Shown here one piece after another: positions 34,339-43,432 of a DNA stretch of 64,000 nucleotides (position 1 is its first letter; every line of letters starts with the position of its first letter). The notes under the pieces are model-generated. The model did not search any database. It was not told the origin of the DNA and saw only the letters and a program-made list of their open reading frames with translations. This DNA comes from Paraburkholderia unamae (GTDB taxonomy: Bacteria > Pseudomonadota > Gammaproteobacteria > Burkholderiales > Burkholderiaceae): the NCBI RefSeq assembly GCF_003268775.1, contig NZ_QLSU01000001.1, positions 496,001-560,000 on the forward strand, read 5' to 3'. The translations under genes were made by a program, and so were the position numbers.

Positions 34339-35550
34339 CTACGCCTCTTCGATGCTCGCCATCCACGCCGCGCGCCGGCCGCGAAACGCAATCAGCGCGA
34401 CGCCGATCACGGCCATACCCAGAGTGAGTATGAGAATGACGTGGGCCGCCCCAAGGCGAGTCGCGAACAGCCCGACAACGAGACCGGCAAGCGGCTGAGT
34501 CAAATTGTTCAGTAGTGCGATCAGACCGACCGTCTTGCCGAAATCCTCGGCGGGAATGAGCCGCTGCCGCGCACCGCGCATGAATACGCTGAACATCTTG
34601 TCGAAGCCGATGACGGCGACAAAGCCCGCGACATAAACAAAAGGCCACGAGACCCACCCCGTCAACAGCCCGCCGAGCACGATCAGCAAATAGGAAGCCG
34701 CGCCCGACACTCTTGCGGGCAGCTTCACATGGGCAACGAACATCAGCACGACGACCGTCGCGATCGAGCCCGCGACTTGCAGCAGCGCATAAGACGAAGC
34801 CGTCTGGGCATACACGCCCGTGAACATGGCCGCCGATGTCGCAAGCGTAACGCCAACGACCAGATTCACGCCCGCCGCAAGACAGACCAATTCCAGGAGG
34901 CCCGGTATCGCGACGATATGCGCGAAGGCAATGCGATAAGGTTCGAGCCCGAGCTTGCCGCCCGGCGCCTGTGTGGAAACGGAGTCGGGCAGCGTTTGCG
35001 CGCGCGTCCAGCGCGAAAACGCCACCTCGGACACGATGAAGATCGCGGCGGCGGCCAGCACCACGTACTCCCAGCGCGAGATATCGAGCAGGCCGGCGGC
35101 GGCGAGCGGTCCGAGCACGGTGCCCAGTTGATCGGCGATCTGCGTGTACGAGAGGCTCTTGCGGTAGCTATCGCCGTGGAAGATGTGCGGCAGCATGGCC
35201 TCGCGGGCCATGCTGCCTTGCGTCGTGAGCACGCCCGCCGCCGCCGAAATGACGATGAGCCAGGCGAGGCTGCCGTGCAGGGCATAACCGGCCACGCCGC
35301 CCACGCAAACAAACGAACGCCAATGCTGGCTCCAGCGAATCAGCTTGAGCGTGGAAACGCGATCGCAAAGCGCCCCGCAAACCGGAAACGCGGCGAAGCG
35401 CGGCAGCGCCTCACAAAAGAACGCGATGCCCGACCAGGCCGCGCTCCCGGAAAGCTTGAACACCACGAGCGGCACGGTGAACAGCAGGACCTGATCCGCG
35501 AAGCGCGTGAGCAGCAGCGAAAGGTAAAGGAGTCGATGGTGCCCGCGCAC
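34339..35550 (-). CDS. MFS transporter (DHA3-like)
   Basis: 403 residues with about 12 hydrophobic segments. The N-terminal LLLTRFADQVLLFTVPLVVF resembles drug/H+ antiporters of the DHA3 group (MefA/enterobactin-exporter type). The start codon is GTG with AAGGA 9 bases upstream. No regulator is adjacent, so the substrate cannot be deduced. The gene lies downstream of AMP nucleosidase on the same strand, but a GC-rich hairpin between them (near 35587-35625) suggests separate transcripts. Confidence 0.85.
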   Translation of the reverse strand: MRGHHRLLYLSLLLTRFADQVLLFTVPLVVFKLSGSAAWSGIAFFCEALPRFAAFPVCGALCDRVSTLKLIRWSQHWRSFVCVGGVAGYALHGSLAWLIVISAAAGVLTTQGSMAREAMLPHIFHGDSYRKSLSYTQIADQLGTVLGPLAAAGLLDISRWEYVVLAAAAIFIVSEVAFSRWTRAQTLPDSVSTQAPGGKLGLEPYRIAFAHIVAIPGLLELVCLAAGVNLVVGVTLATSAAMFTGVYAQTASSYALLQVAGSIATVVVLMFVAHVKLPARVSGAASYLLIVLGGLLTGWVSWPFVYVAGFVAVIGFDKMFSVFMRGARQRLIPAEDFGKTVGLIALLNNLTQPLAGLVVGLFATRLGAAHVILILTLGMAVIGVALIAFRGRRAAWMASIEEA

Positions 35551-35634
35551 GCCGGCATTCCTTGAAGGTGGACGACGACGGCAAGGACAACGGGCGAGCC
35601 GCCCGCACCTGGCCGCCCGTTTTTCGAGCCGCGA

Positions 35635-37161
35635 CTACTGGAACGCCACCTCCGCGAAGCTACGCAGTTTCCGGCTATGCAGCTTGTGCAGGCCGTTGGT
35701 GCGCAGAATCTCCATGGCCTTCACGCCGATCTGCAAATGCTGGTCGACCTGCGCGCGATAGAACGAATCGGCCATGCCCGGCAACTTGAGTTCGCCGTGC
35801 AGCGGCTTGTCGGACACGCACAGCAAGGTGCCGTACGGCACGCGAAAGCGGAATCCGTTCGCGGCGATGGTCGCGCTTTCCATGTCGAGCGCGATCGCGC
35901 GGCTTTGCGAAAGACGCAGCACCGGCTCGCGGTGATCGCGCAGCTCCCAGTTGCGGTTATCGACGCTCGCCACCGTCCCCGTGCGCATCACGCGCTTGAG
36001 CTCCACGCCGTCGAGCTTCGTGACGTCCGCCACCGCGCGCTCGAGCGCGAGCTGCACCTCGGCAAGCGCCGGAATCGGCACCCACAGCGGCAAGTCGGCG
36101 TCGAGCACGTGATCCTCGCGCACATAGCCGTGCGCGAGCACGTAGTCGCCCAGGCGCTGCGTGTTGCGCAGGCCCGCGCAGTGTCCCAGCATGATCCACG
36201 CATGCGGGCGCAACACGGCGATGTGGTCGGTGATCGTTTTGGCGTTCGACGGCCCCACGCCGATGTTGATCATCGTGATGCCGCTGCCGTCGGCGCGCTT
36301 GAGGTGATACGCCGGCATCTGCGGCAGGCGCGCGGGCGCCGTGCCTTCGTCGCCCTGCTCGCCGAGGTTCGCGTTGTACGTGACCACGTCGCCAGGCTCG
36401 ACGAACGAGGTGTATTCGCTGCGGTAGTTGCGCAGGTCGGCGTCGTCGGTGTGCGCCATCATCGCGCGGCCGAGCTTCACGAACTCGTCGATATAGAACT
36501 GGTAGTTCGTGTAGAGCACGTAGTTCTGCACGTGCGTGGGCGAGGTGGCCGTGTAGTGCTTGAGCCGGTGCAGCGAGAAGTCCACGCGCGGGGCGGTAAA
36601 GAGCGCGAGCGGATGCGGCTCGCCGGGCTGCGGCTCGTAGGTGCCGTTGACGATGCGGTCGTCGAGCTGCGCGAGATCGGGTGTATCGAACACGTCGCGC
36701 ATGGCGACGAGCCGCTCGCGGTCGAGATCGCCTTCGAGGTGAATGCCTTCGGCGAACGCGAAGTGCACCGGAATCGGCTGATCCGACACGCCCACTTCGA
36801 TGCCTACGTGATGGTTCTTCGCCAGCAAACGCAACTGTTCGCGGTAGTAATCGCCGAACAGGTCGGGCCGCGTGACGGTGGTCTCGAACACGCCGGGGCC
36901 CGCCACGAAACCGTACGAGCGGCGCGAGTCGATATGCGTGTTGACGTTGGTGCGGATGCGCACGTACGGGTAGCAGGCGCGCACGCGCCGGTCGAAAGAC
37001 TCGCCGCGGCGATAGCGCGCAAAGGCGTCGCGCAGGAAAGACGTGTTCGCTTCGTAAATGCTCGAGAGGCGCGCCACGGCGTCGGCGGCGTCGGCGAAAG
37101 ATTCGTCCGGGAAATCGTGCGCCGGCATCATGAGGGGCCGCAGGTAGCTATCGTTGTTCAT
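35635..37161 (-). CDS. amn: AMP nucleosidase
   Basis: 508 residues. It splits AMP into adenine and ribose 5-phosphate and helps set adenylate levels. The N-terminal regulatory domain (about 1-180) precedes the catalytic nucleosidase domain with TMINIGVGPSNAKTITDH, WIMLGHCAGLRNTQRLGDYV and, near the end, IALDMESATIAANG, whose Glu contacts the ribose. ATG 37161 (MNNDSYLRP) has GGAGAGG about 8 bases upstream; the frame runs 35 codons further up without support. It is monocistronic as far as can be seen. Confidence 0.95.
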   Translation of the reverse strand: MNNDSYLRPLMMPAHDFPDESFADAADAVARLSSIYEANTSFLRDAFARYRRGESFDRRVRACYPYVRIRTNVNTHIDSRRSYGFVAGPGVFETTVTRPDLFGDYYREQLRLLAKNHHVGIEVGVSDQPIPVHFAFAEGIHLEGDLDRERLVAMRDVFDTPDLAQLDDRIVNGTYEPQPGEPHPLALFTAPRVDFSLHRLKHYTATSPTHVQNYVLYTNYQFYIDEFVKLGRAMMAHTDDADLRNYRSEYTSFVEPGDVVTYNANLGEQGDEGTAPARLPQMPAYHLKRADGSGITMINIGVGPSNAKTITDHIAVLRPHAWIMLGHCAGLRNTQRLGDYVLAHGYVREDHVLDADLPLWVPIPALAEVQLALERAVADVTKLDGVELKRVMRTGTVASVDNRNWELRDHREPVLRLSQSRAIALDMESATIAANGFRFRVPYGTLLCVSDKPLHGELKLPGMADSFYRAQVDQHLQIGVKAMEILRTNGLHKLHSRKLRSFAEVAFQ

Positions 37162-37422
37162 CTTCGTTCGCCTCTCCGTTTGATGGAACCACATTACCAC
37201 GGAAGATGCGTCTTTCAGATGGCGGCCCCCGCCGCGCCCAGGGCTTTTGCGGGCCCCGGCGCGCAAGCGCCGCGAGCGCCGCGCACCGCCCGCCCGGCGC
37301 GGGCCTCAGCGCTTGCGCGACATGGGGCGCAGCGGCCGGATTTGTTAGAATCGAAGCATCCCAGCTTCGTATGTGACCCGAGTCAGGGCTGAACCCCCAC
37401 TCCGGTCGACAGGAGAATCATC

Positions 37423-37830
37423 ATGAAGTCGCACCTTCTTGCCGCCGTCGCGGCGACGCTCGCTTTCAGCGGGCTCGCCATGGCCGCCCCAGCCGACGAC
37501 GCCAGGACCGCCGTCGAGGCGCAGTCCGCGCAGTCCGAGAACGAACGCGCCGGCCTGCCCGATCTGGCCGCGATCAACAACAAGCCGGCGGCGCACGTCA
37601 CCTCGAAGGTCGACATCAACGACGTGCCGCGCAAGCCGAGCTTTCACGAAGTGAGCCCGAACGGCACCGAAATCACCGAATACCGTGACAAGGGCAAGCC
37701 GGTCGAGATCAACGTGCATTCGAACTTCGGCACCCGTTATTCGATGAGCGCGAACCCCGACACCTCGCCGCAAGTGCGTCAGAACGGCCAGGCCAGCACA
37801 CGCCTGCCGTCGATCAACCTGCATTACTGA
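37423..37830 (+). CDS. DUF2782-like periplasmic protein
   Basis: 135 residues with a signal peptide ending AMAAPA. The C-terminal part (SPNGTEITEYRDKGKPVEIN, then SNFGTRYSM) has the order of strands and the EYRDKGxP phrase expected for DUF2782. In Burkholderia such a gene usually stands just before thrB, as it does here, which strengthens the call. The gap to thrB is about 180 bases. A TAGAAT -10-like box at 37346-37351 and a hairpin CGAAGC-ATCCCA-GCTTCG at 37352-37369 lie upstream. Function unknown. Confidence 0.75.
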   Translation: MKSHLLAAVAATLAFSGLAMAAPADDARTAVEAQSAQSENERAGLPDLAAINNKPAAHVTSKVDINDVPRKPSFHEVSPNGTEITEYRDKGKPVEINVHSNFGTRYSMSANPDTSPQVRQNGQASTRLPSINLHY

Positions 37831-38013
37831 TCCATCCGGGCGCGCGCCTGCCTTGACCGGGCAGGCGCGCGCTCACGCCATGCGCGCCGCCTCCGCAACG
37901 AGGGCCGACGCCATTGCGCCCGAACCGGCCGCGCTCGCGAGACCTGAGAGCAGCACAAGCAGCACGAAGCCGCGCTTGCCGCCCGACTATTACAAATCAA
38001 CCGACCTTCTTGC

Positions 38014-39021
38014 ATGGCCGTCTTCACCGCTGTCACCGACAACCAGCTTGCCCAATGGCTGCGCGACTACGATCTCGGCGATGTCGTCGAATTTCGCGGC
38101 ATCCAGTCCGGCATTGAAAACAGCAATTTCTTCCTGACGACGACGCGCGGCGAATACGTCCTCACGATCTTCGAAAAGCTCACGGCCGAACAACTGCCGT
38201 TCTATCTGGACCTGATGCGCCACCTGGCCGCGCACCGCGTGCCGGTGCCCGACCCCATGCCGCGCAAGGACGGCGCGCTGTTCGGCCTGCTCCAGGGCAA
38301 GCCCGCGGCGGTCGTCACGAAGCTCGAAGGCGCACCCGAACTCGCGCCCGGCGTGGAGCACTGCGCGGAAGTGGGCCAGATGCTCGCGCGCATGCATCTT
38401 GCGGGGCGCGACTACCGCGGCGACCAGCCGAACCTGCGCAGCCTCTCCTGGTGGGAAGAAACGGTGCCGACGGTGCTGCCCTTTCTCGACGAGGCGCAAC
38501 GCACGCTGCTCGCGGGCGAGCTCGATCACCAGCGCGCGTTCTTCGGCTCGGCCGACTACGCGGCGCTGCCGGGCGGCCCGTGCCATTGCGACCTGTTCCG
38601 CGACAACGCGATGTTCGCGCACTCGCATCCGGCCCCGGGCCACGAAGTGCGGCTGGGCGGCTTCTTCGACTTCTATTTCGCCGGCTGCGACAAGTGGCTG
38701 TTCGACGTGGCCGTGACGGTGAACGACTGGTGCGTCGACCTGCCCACGGGCAAGCTCGACACGGCGCGCGCCGACGCGCTCCTGCGCGCCTACCAGACCG
38801 TGCGCCCCTTCGCGCCCGAGGAAACGCGCCACTGGATCGACATGCTGCGTGCAGGCGCCTACCGCTTCTGGGTCTCGCGCCTGTATGATTTCCACCTGCC
38901 GCGCTCGGCCGAACTGCTCAAGCCCCACGATCCCGGCCATTTCGAGCGCATCCTGCGCGAGCGCATTGCCGACAGCGCCTCGGGCTCCCATCACGCCTTG
39001 CCCCATCGCCCATGCAACTAA
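38014..39021 (+). CDS. thrB: Homoserine kinase (APH-type)
   Basis: 335 residues. It phosphorylates homoserine in threonine synthesis. This is the aminoglycoside-phosphotransferase-fold type used by many proteobacteria, not the GHMP type. It starts [20 protein letters not shown] and has the catalytic loop [13 protein letters not shown], followed by [20 protein letters not shown] holding the metal-binding Asp. Its last 10 bases overlap the start of the membrane protein gene that follows, so the two are translationally coupled. Confidence 0.95.
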   Translation: MAVFTAVTDNQLAQWLRDYDLGDVVEFRGIQSGIENSNFFLTTTRGEYVLTIFEKLTAEQLPFYLDLMRHLAAHRVPVPDPMPRKDGALFGLLQGKPAAVVTKLEGAPELAPGVEHCAEVGQMLARMHLAGRDYRGDQPNLRSLSWWEETVPTVLPFLDEAQRTLLAGELDHQRAFFGSADYAALPGGPCHCDLFRDNAMFAHSHPAPGHEVRLGGFFDFYFAGCDKWLFDVAVTVNDWCVDLPTGKLDTARADALLRAYQTVRPFAPEETRHWIDMLRAGAYRFWVSRLYDFHLPRSAELLKPHDPGHFERILRERIADSASGSHHALPHRPCN

Positions 39022-39827
39022 TTGAAGTCCCCGCGAAGGCGGGCTACGTCTGGTTCCGCCAGGGCATCTGGCTGTTCCGCCGCAATCCGCTCGCGTTTCT
39101 CACGCTGTTTTTCGCCTATTTGCTGGCGATGACACTGATTTCCGCCATTCCCGTGATCGGCGGCGTGCTGCCGCTCCTGTTCGTGCCCGGCGTGGCCGTC
39201 GGCTTCATGGCGGCATGCCGCGACACGATCGCGGGCAAGCCGGTGTTCCCGACCATCCTGATCGACGGTTTTCGCTCGTACGGCAGCGGCGTGGCCAAAC
39301 ACCTCCTCGCGCTTGGCGCGATCTACGTGGTGGCCATGCTGCTGGTGCTCGCCGCGTCGGCGTTCGTGGACGGCGGCGCGCTGCTGCGCCTGATGACCCT
39401 GGGCGGCACGCTCGACACCGATTCGCTCGAAAACACCAACGTGCCGCTCGCGGTGCTCGCCTCGCTGCTCTGCTACGTGCCCGTTTCGATGCTGTTCTGG
39501 TTCGCGCCCGTGCTCACGGCGTGGCACGACGTGCCGCCGGTGAAGGCCATGTTCTTCAGCGTCGTGAGCTGCTGGCGCAACAAGGGCGCGTTCGTGGTGT
39601 ACGGCGCGCTGTGGTTCGCAGTGTCGACCGTCGTGTCGATCGGCTTTACGACGCTCCTGCACGCGCTCGGCGCCGGCGACTATACGGTGGCGATCCTGAT
39701 GCCCGCGCTCATCATCGTGACGACGATGCTCTACTGCTCGTTCTACGCGACTTATCGCGGCTGCTACGGCGTGCAGGAGAAGCAGGCCGCCGAAATGCCG
39801 GGATCGGGCTCGGGTTCGGGCCGCTGA
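39012..39827 (+). CDS. BPSS1780-family membrane protein
   Basis: 271 residues with about six hydrophobic segments. The start [20 protein letters not shown] and [18 protein letters not shown] is characteristic of the family first named from Burkholderia pseudomallei. Its function is not established. It overlaps thrB by 10 bases, so expression is tied to threonine synthesis, although a functional link is only inference. A good terminator follows 40 bases after the stop. Confidence 0.9.
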   Translation: MQLIEVPAKAGYVWFRQGIWLFRRNPLAFLTLFFAYLLAMTLISAIPVIGGVLPLLFVPGVAVGFMAACRDTIAGKPVFPTILIDGFRSYGSGVAKHLLALGAIYVVAMLLVLAASAFVDGGALLRLMTLGGTLDTDSLENTNVPLAVLASLLCYVPVSMLFWFAPVLTAWHDVPPVKAMFFSVVSCWRNKGAFVVYGALWFAVSTVVSIGFTTLLHALGAGDYTVAILMPALIIVTTMLYCSFYATYRGCYGVQEKQAAEMPGSGSGSGR

Positions 39828-39866
39828 GCGGCGCGTTCAACGGCACGCAACGCGTGCGTAAACGCA

Positions 39867-39897
39867 AAAACGGCGCCTTTTGGGCGCCGTTTTCTTT
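39867..39897 (+). terminator. Terminator of the thrB-BPSS1780 operon
   Basis: AAAACGGCGCC pairs with GGCGCCGTTTT (39867-39877 and 39883-39893), and TCTTTT follows. It ends the plus-strand operon and may also serve the DUF3563 gene from the other side. Confidence 0.88.
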
Positions 39898-39928
39898 TCG
39901 TACCCCGATCAGGGCACGGGCTTCCTGC

Positions 39929-40108
39929 TTAGCCGTAGTGATTCATCCACGACGGATGACGCGTGGCCTTCTCGCGATCGAGCTTGCGCATACGGAATTC
40001 GAGATCGTAGATATCGACCGATTCCGACAGATACGCTTCTTCGCGCTGCTGGCGGCGGGTCTCGGCGGTTTCGGAGAGGAACAGGAAAAGACGGCTGAGC
40101 AGGTACAT
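39929..40108 (-). CDS. DUF3563-family microprotein (59 aa)
   Basis: Read on the minus strand from ATG 40108 (MYLLSRLFLFLSETAETRRQ) to TAA 39929-39931. The sequence continues with EEAYLSESVDIYDLEFRMRK, the YL-S-S-D--DLE-RMR pattern of DUF3563 proteins, which are small, helical and of unknown function. AAGGGCC stands about 6 bases ahead of the start. A perfect -10 and a good -35 lie just upstream (see promoter). Because of its short length it would be missed by a 60-residue cut-off. Confidence 0.85.
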   Translation of the reverse strand: MYLLSRLFLFLSETAETRRQQREEAYLSESVDIYDLEFRMRKLDREKATRHPSWMNHYG

Positions 40109-40155
40109 GATTTGGCCCTTCTAGACGGGCACGCGCCCGCGAAACGAATGACCTC

Positions 40156-40184
40156 ATTATAGGGTAAACCCTATTACGGGTAAA
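40156..40184 (-). promoter_or_regulatory. Sigma-70 promoter of the DUF3563 gene with repeated operator
   Basis: On the minus strand the -35 TTTACC (40184-40179) and the -10 TATAAT (40161-40156) are separated by exactly 17 bases. The motif GGGTTTACCC occurs twice, once over the -35 and once directly ahead of the -10, giving two direct repeats 17 bases apart. This layout suits a repressor that blocks the promoter. The transcript would start about 40 bases before the ATG. Confidence 0.7.
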
Positions 40185-40209
40185 CCCCATAATTTGCCTG
40201 CGGACGCGC

Positions 40210-41394
40210 TTAGCCTGCGTCCTGCGTCAATTCGTCGTCGTGCAGCTCGTCCACGGCTTCGCGATGATGCGGCTCAAAAAAGTCCCAGATCATCGCGCTG
40301 GCATCCGGCCCCGTCGAGGAGTGGAACGGCACGGTGTCGTCGCCGCCGCTCCAGGCGTGGTCGAGGTCCGCCACGCGGCACAACCGCACGACGCTCGCGC
40401 CGTCGAGTTCGTAATCCTGCTCGCGATAGCCCTCCTTGAAGATCTCGCGCGAGACGACGCCCTGGCGCACGCCACGCTCGTCCGCGAGCCCATTGAGGCG
40501 CAGCAGTTGCAGCGCGAGCTGTTCGGCGTTCACGGGCGCGACCACGGCGTCGGCATCGCCCTGCACGACAATCGCCGGCATGCCGGGGTGCAGGCGCGCA
40601 CCCAACAGGCTATCCACCAGCGCCACGGGATCGTGGTGCACGCCGCGCCGCATCACGTCGAGCGCCGAGATGCCCGAGCGCGCCTCGCCGAAAGCGGGGC
40701 CGGAGTGCAACGCCACGGCAGCGAAGCGGCTGGGCGAACCCACGGCCAACATCATCGCGAGCCCCGCCCCGGCGGACAAGCCCGCCAGATAGACACGCGA
40801 GTGGTCGAAGCCATGCTCCTCAACGAGCGCGTCGACGAGCGAGACGACCGCGGCCGCCTCGCCGCCGCCGGCCGTGTCGCGCGCGTCGTACCAATGCCAG
40901 CACTGATGCGGGTGCGCGCGCTCCGACTGCTCGGGATAGACCACCGCGAAACCGTGGCGGTCGGCGAGCAGATTCATGCGCGTGCCCTCGGCGAACGAAT
41001 CCATGGTTTGCTGGCAGCCGTGCAACATCACGACGAGCGGCATGCCCGCCGTGGGCCGCCCCTGCGGCAGGTAAAGGCCGTAGGGCAGCGTGCGCCCGGC
41101 ATGCTGGGCACCGGCCGGCGCGACATGCTCCGCGCGGCGCCACTCGCCCTCGGCCCACGCGGCCGCGCGCGGCCCCACGCGGGACTCGCGCACCGGTGCG
41201 CCGTTGTTCGGGCGCGCGGCCGGCGCGGCTTGCTGCGCCGCCTGCTCGGCCGCGGCCTGGGCGGCGCGCCAGATAGCCTGGGGCTGCGGCGCGTCGATTC
41301 CCGCGCTCTTGAGGGCGTCGCGGGCTGCCCGATGCTGGATGGCGAGCAGACGTCGCATGCCACCTGCCCATAGCTTCGTCAGATTTTTCGTCAT
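40210..41394 (-). CDS. PHB-depolymerase-family esterase
   Basis: 394 residues. An N-terminal helical, Ala/Arg-rich part of about 90 residues precedes an alpha/beta-hydrolase domain. The oxyanion segment is MLHGCQQTM, the nucleophile sits in YLAGLSAGAGLA, and the later Asp and His are in VQGDADAVV and LDHAWSG. The family includes extracellular and intracellular PHB depolymerases and feruloyl esterases; here no signal peptide is obvious, so the enzyme may be intracellular. GAGG lies ahead of the ATG. It is read toward the DUF3563 promoter. Confidence 0.85.
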   Translation of the reverse strand: MTKNLTKLWAGGMRRLLAIQHRAARDALKSAGIDAPQPQAIWRAAQAAAEQAAQQAAPAARPNNGAPVRESRVGPRAAAWAEGEWRRAEHVAPAGAQHAGRTLPYGLYLPQGRPTAGMPLVVMLHGCQQTMDSFAEGTRMNLLADRHGFAVVYPEQSERAHPHQCWHWYDARDTAGGGEAAAVVSLVDALVEEHGFDHSRVYLAGLSAGAGLAMMLAVGSPSRFAAVALHSGPAFGEARSGISALDVMRRGVHHDPVALVDSLLGARLHPGMPAIVVQGDADAVVAPVNAEQLALQLLRLNGLADERGVRQGVVSREIFKEGYREQDYELDGASVVRLCRVADLDHAWSGGDDTVPFHSSTGPDASAMIWDFFEPHHREAVDELHDDELTQDAG

Positions 41395-41688
41395 CTATGG
41401 CCTCGTAAAAGGGTCTGACACATCGTGGCGATTTGCCGCGATCTGTCGTTGTGCAACGCACAATAACACCAATTGGTCGAGGTTGCAGATCGGACGGGTC
41501 CGAGATTGGTCCGGCTGCGCCTTGCGTTCGAACGACGCATGGCGCTTGCTTCGATGCGGCACGGCTATACTGGAAACATGCTCGATGCGCTTGTCGGCCA
41601 GCCGGCCCGGTCGCGCGTTACTTATATGGGGTGGCTGGTTAGCGGCAACCCTTGCATCCTTATCAAACACGCCCGGCGGCGCGGACTC
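41395..41688. other. Divergent promoter region of the esterase and PAP2 genes
   Basis: About 294 bases. A TATACT box at 41566-41571 could be a -10 for the PAP2 gene, leaving a 5' leader of about 110 bases. No other structure was seen. Confidence 0.4.
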
Positions 41689-42393
41689 ATGCCAGATTTA
41701 CCCATTCATCTGTGGTACTCGATTACCAACCTCGGCGGCGCGGGCCTCACCTTGCCGCTCGCGCTGGCGATCGCGCTATGGCTCGTCGCGGGCTATTCGT
41801 GGCGCATGGCGGCAAGCTGGGTCTTTCTGCTCGGCGTGGCGATCGGCCTCGTGACGCTGACCAAGATTGCCTTTCTCGGCTGGGGCGTGGGCGTGCGCGA
41901 AGTCGACTTCACGGGCATCAGCGGGCACGCCATGCTCTCCACGGCCGTGTATCCCGTTGCGTTCTTTCTGATGCTGCAAGGCGTGCCGTCCGTGGTGCGG
42001 GCGGCGGGCGTCGTCATGGGCGTGGGCGTGGGGCTCGCCGTGGCGCTCTCGCGCGTGGTGCTCGACGCGCATTCGCCCTCCGAAGCGGTCACCGGCTGCA
42101 TTGTCGGCGCGCTCACGGCGCTCGTGTTCGCGCGCTACTGGTGGCATGCAAAGGCACAACGCATTTCGGCGGCCGTCGTCGCGTTGAGCCTCGCGGCGCT
42201 GACTGTCGCACTGCACAACGTGCACGTGCCCACGCATCGCTGGGTCACGAACATCGCGCTGACCGTTTCGGGCCACGACCGGCCCTACGTGCGCGCCAAA
42301 TGGAAGGCTGGCCGCACCAACCGCGCGCCCGACGCCCCGATCTCGCAGACCCGCAACGGCCTCACGCCGCCCCCGCAGCGCCACGCAGCCTGA
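41689..42393 (+). CDS. PAP2-family membrane phosphatase
   Basis: 234 residues with about five hydrophobic segments. Conserved PAP2 motifs C2 and C3 are present: SGHAMLSTAVYP with the catalytic His, and SRVVLDAHSPSEAVTG with Arg and His. Motif C1 (usually K-x6-RP) is poorly conserved, with LVTLTKIAF in its place. Family members act on lipid phosphates such as phosphatidic acid or undecaprenyl pyrophosphate. ATG 41689 (MPDLPIHLWYSITN) was chosen by homology in length; two ATGs further up (41578 and 41626) cannot be excluded. No strong ribosome binding site is seen. Confidence 0.85.
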   Translation: MPDLPIHLWYSITNLGGAGLTLPLALAIALWLVAGYSWRMAASWVFLLGVAIGLVTLTKIAFLGWGVGVREVDFTGISGHAMLSTAVYPVAFFLMLQGVPSVVRAAGVVMGVGVGLAVALSRVVLDAHSPSEAVTGCIVGALTALVFARYWWHAKAQRISAAVVALSLAALTVALHNVHVPTHRWVTNIALTVSGHDRPYVRAKWKAGRTNRAPDAPISQTRNGLTPPPQRHAA

Positions 42394-42444
42394 CGGCGCC
42401 CAGCGGGCCGCGCCCCGGCCCGCTACGCTCGAGCCGGCCGCACC

Positions 42445-43335
42445 TCAGCCAGCCACTCCCAGCAACACGCTTGAGGCCTTGAACACAGCGGTCGCCGCTT
42501 CTCCCGGAGCGAGGCCGAGCGCATCCACGCTCGCGTCGGTCACGATCGCCGCGATCACGACGCCGCCCGGCAAGGCCAGCGTCACCTCCGCGTTCACGGC
42601 GCCACGCCGCACGACCTCGACGACGCCGCTCAGCCGGTTGCGCGCCGACAGTCGCGCCGCGTCGTCCGCGCCCGAGACCAGCACAATCGACGTCGCCTTC
42701 ACCAGTGCCACCACCTGCGCGCCAGTCTGAAGCCCGAGCGCCTGGGCGCTCTCGTGCGTGATCGTGGCGACGAGCATGTCTCCACCCGGCAGCGTGATCG
42801 AGACTTCGTCGTTCACGGCGCCTTGAGCGACGCGCGCCACCGTGCCGAAAAGCTGATTGCGCGCGCTCGTGCGCATCGCGAGGCGGCCAAGCACGGCCAG
42901 ATCGCGTTCGAAACCGCCGCCCTCCTGAGCGCCTGCGCCCAGCGCCTGGACCGCGCGTTCGAGAAAACGCCGATGCTCGCGCTCGATGGCGCGAAACGTT
43001 TCGACAAGACGCAGCGCACGCGGCGTGAGCGTCGTGCCGCCGCCGCCCTTGCCGCCCGCCGCGCGCTGCACGAGCGGCTCGCCCGCGAGATTGTTCATGG
43101 CGTCGACGGCGTCCCACGCGCCCTTGTAGCTCATGCCCACCGCCTTCGCCGCGCCCGTGATCGAGCCGGTCGTGCGGATCGCTTCGAGCAGCGCGATGCG
43201 CGCCGCGCCGCCGAGCATCTGCTGCCCGGACTGAAACCAGACCGAACCGCCAAGGCGCAGTTCGGCGTTGGCATCGGCTTGAGGGTCGGCGTGGCCGGAC
43301 CCGGCGGGCGGGGGATTCGAGGCGGAGGAATTCAT
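42445..43335 (-). CDS. modE: ModE-type molybdate-dependent regulator
   Basis: About 296 residues. The N-terminal winged helix (about 35-135) contains LLEAIRTTGSITGAAKAVGM and SYKGAWDAVDAMNNL, a signature of ModE. Two TOBE/Mop domains follow, each starting with SARNQLFGTV or SARNRLSGVV and containing LPGGDMLVATIT or LPGGVVIAAIVT, which bind molybdate or tungstate. ModE usually represses mod transport genes, but none is in the window. Four in-frame ATGs (43347, 43344, 43338, 43335) precede the protein without a clear ribosome binding site; the last is used here. Confidence 0.88.
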   Translation of the reverse strand: MNSSASNPPPAGSGHADPQADANAELRLGGSVWFQSGQQMLGGAARIALLEAIRTTGSITGAAKAVGMSYKGAWDAVDAMNNLAGEPLVQRAAGGKGGGGTTLTPRALRLVETFRAIEREHRRFLERAVQALGAGAQEGGGFERDLAVLGRLAMRTSARNQLFGTVARVAQGAVNDEVSITLPGGDMLVATITHESAQALGLQTGAQVVALVKATSIVLVSGADDAARLSARNRLSGVVEVVRRGAVNAEVTLALPGGVVIAAIVTDASVDALGLAPGEAATAVFKASSVLLGVAG

Positions 43336-43432
43336 CATGCGCATCATGCGCAAAGCGAAAAATGGACAAGACGACAGGAGCCGGAACACCGGCCCGGTCT
43401 CACAAACCCGCCAGTGATTATAGAGATGCGCC

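Noticed and set aside
35587..35625. GC-rich hairpin followed by T's on the plus strand as a terminator
   Set aside because: No plus-strand gene ends there; only a weak stem faces the minus-strand amn gene, so it was not listed as a terminator.
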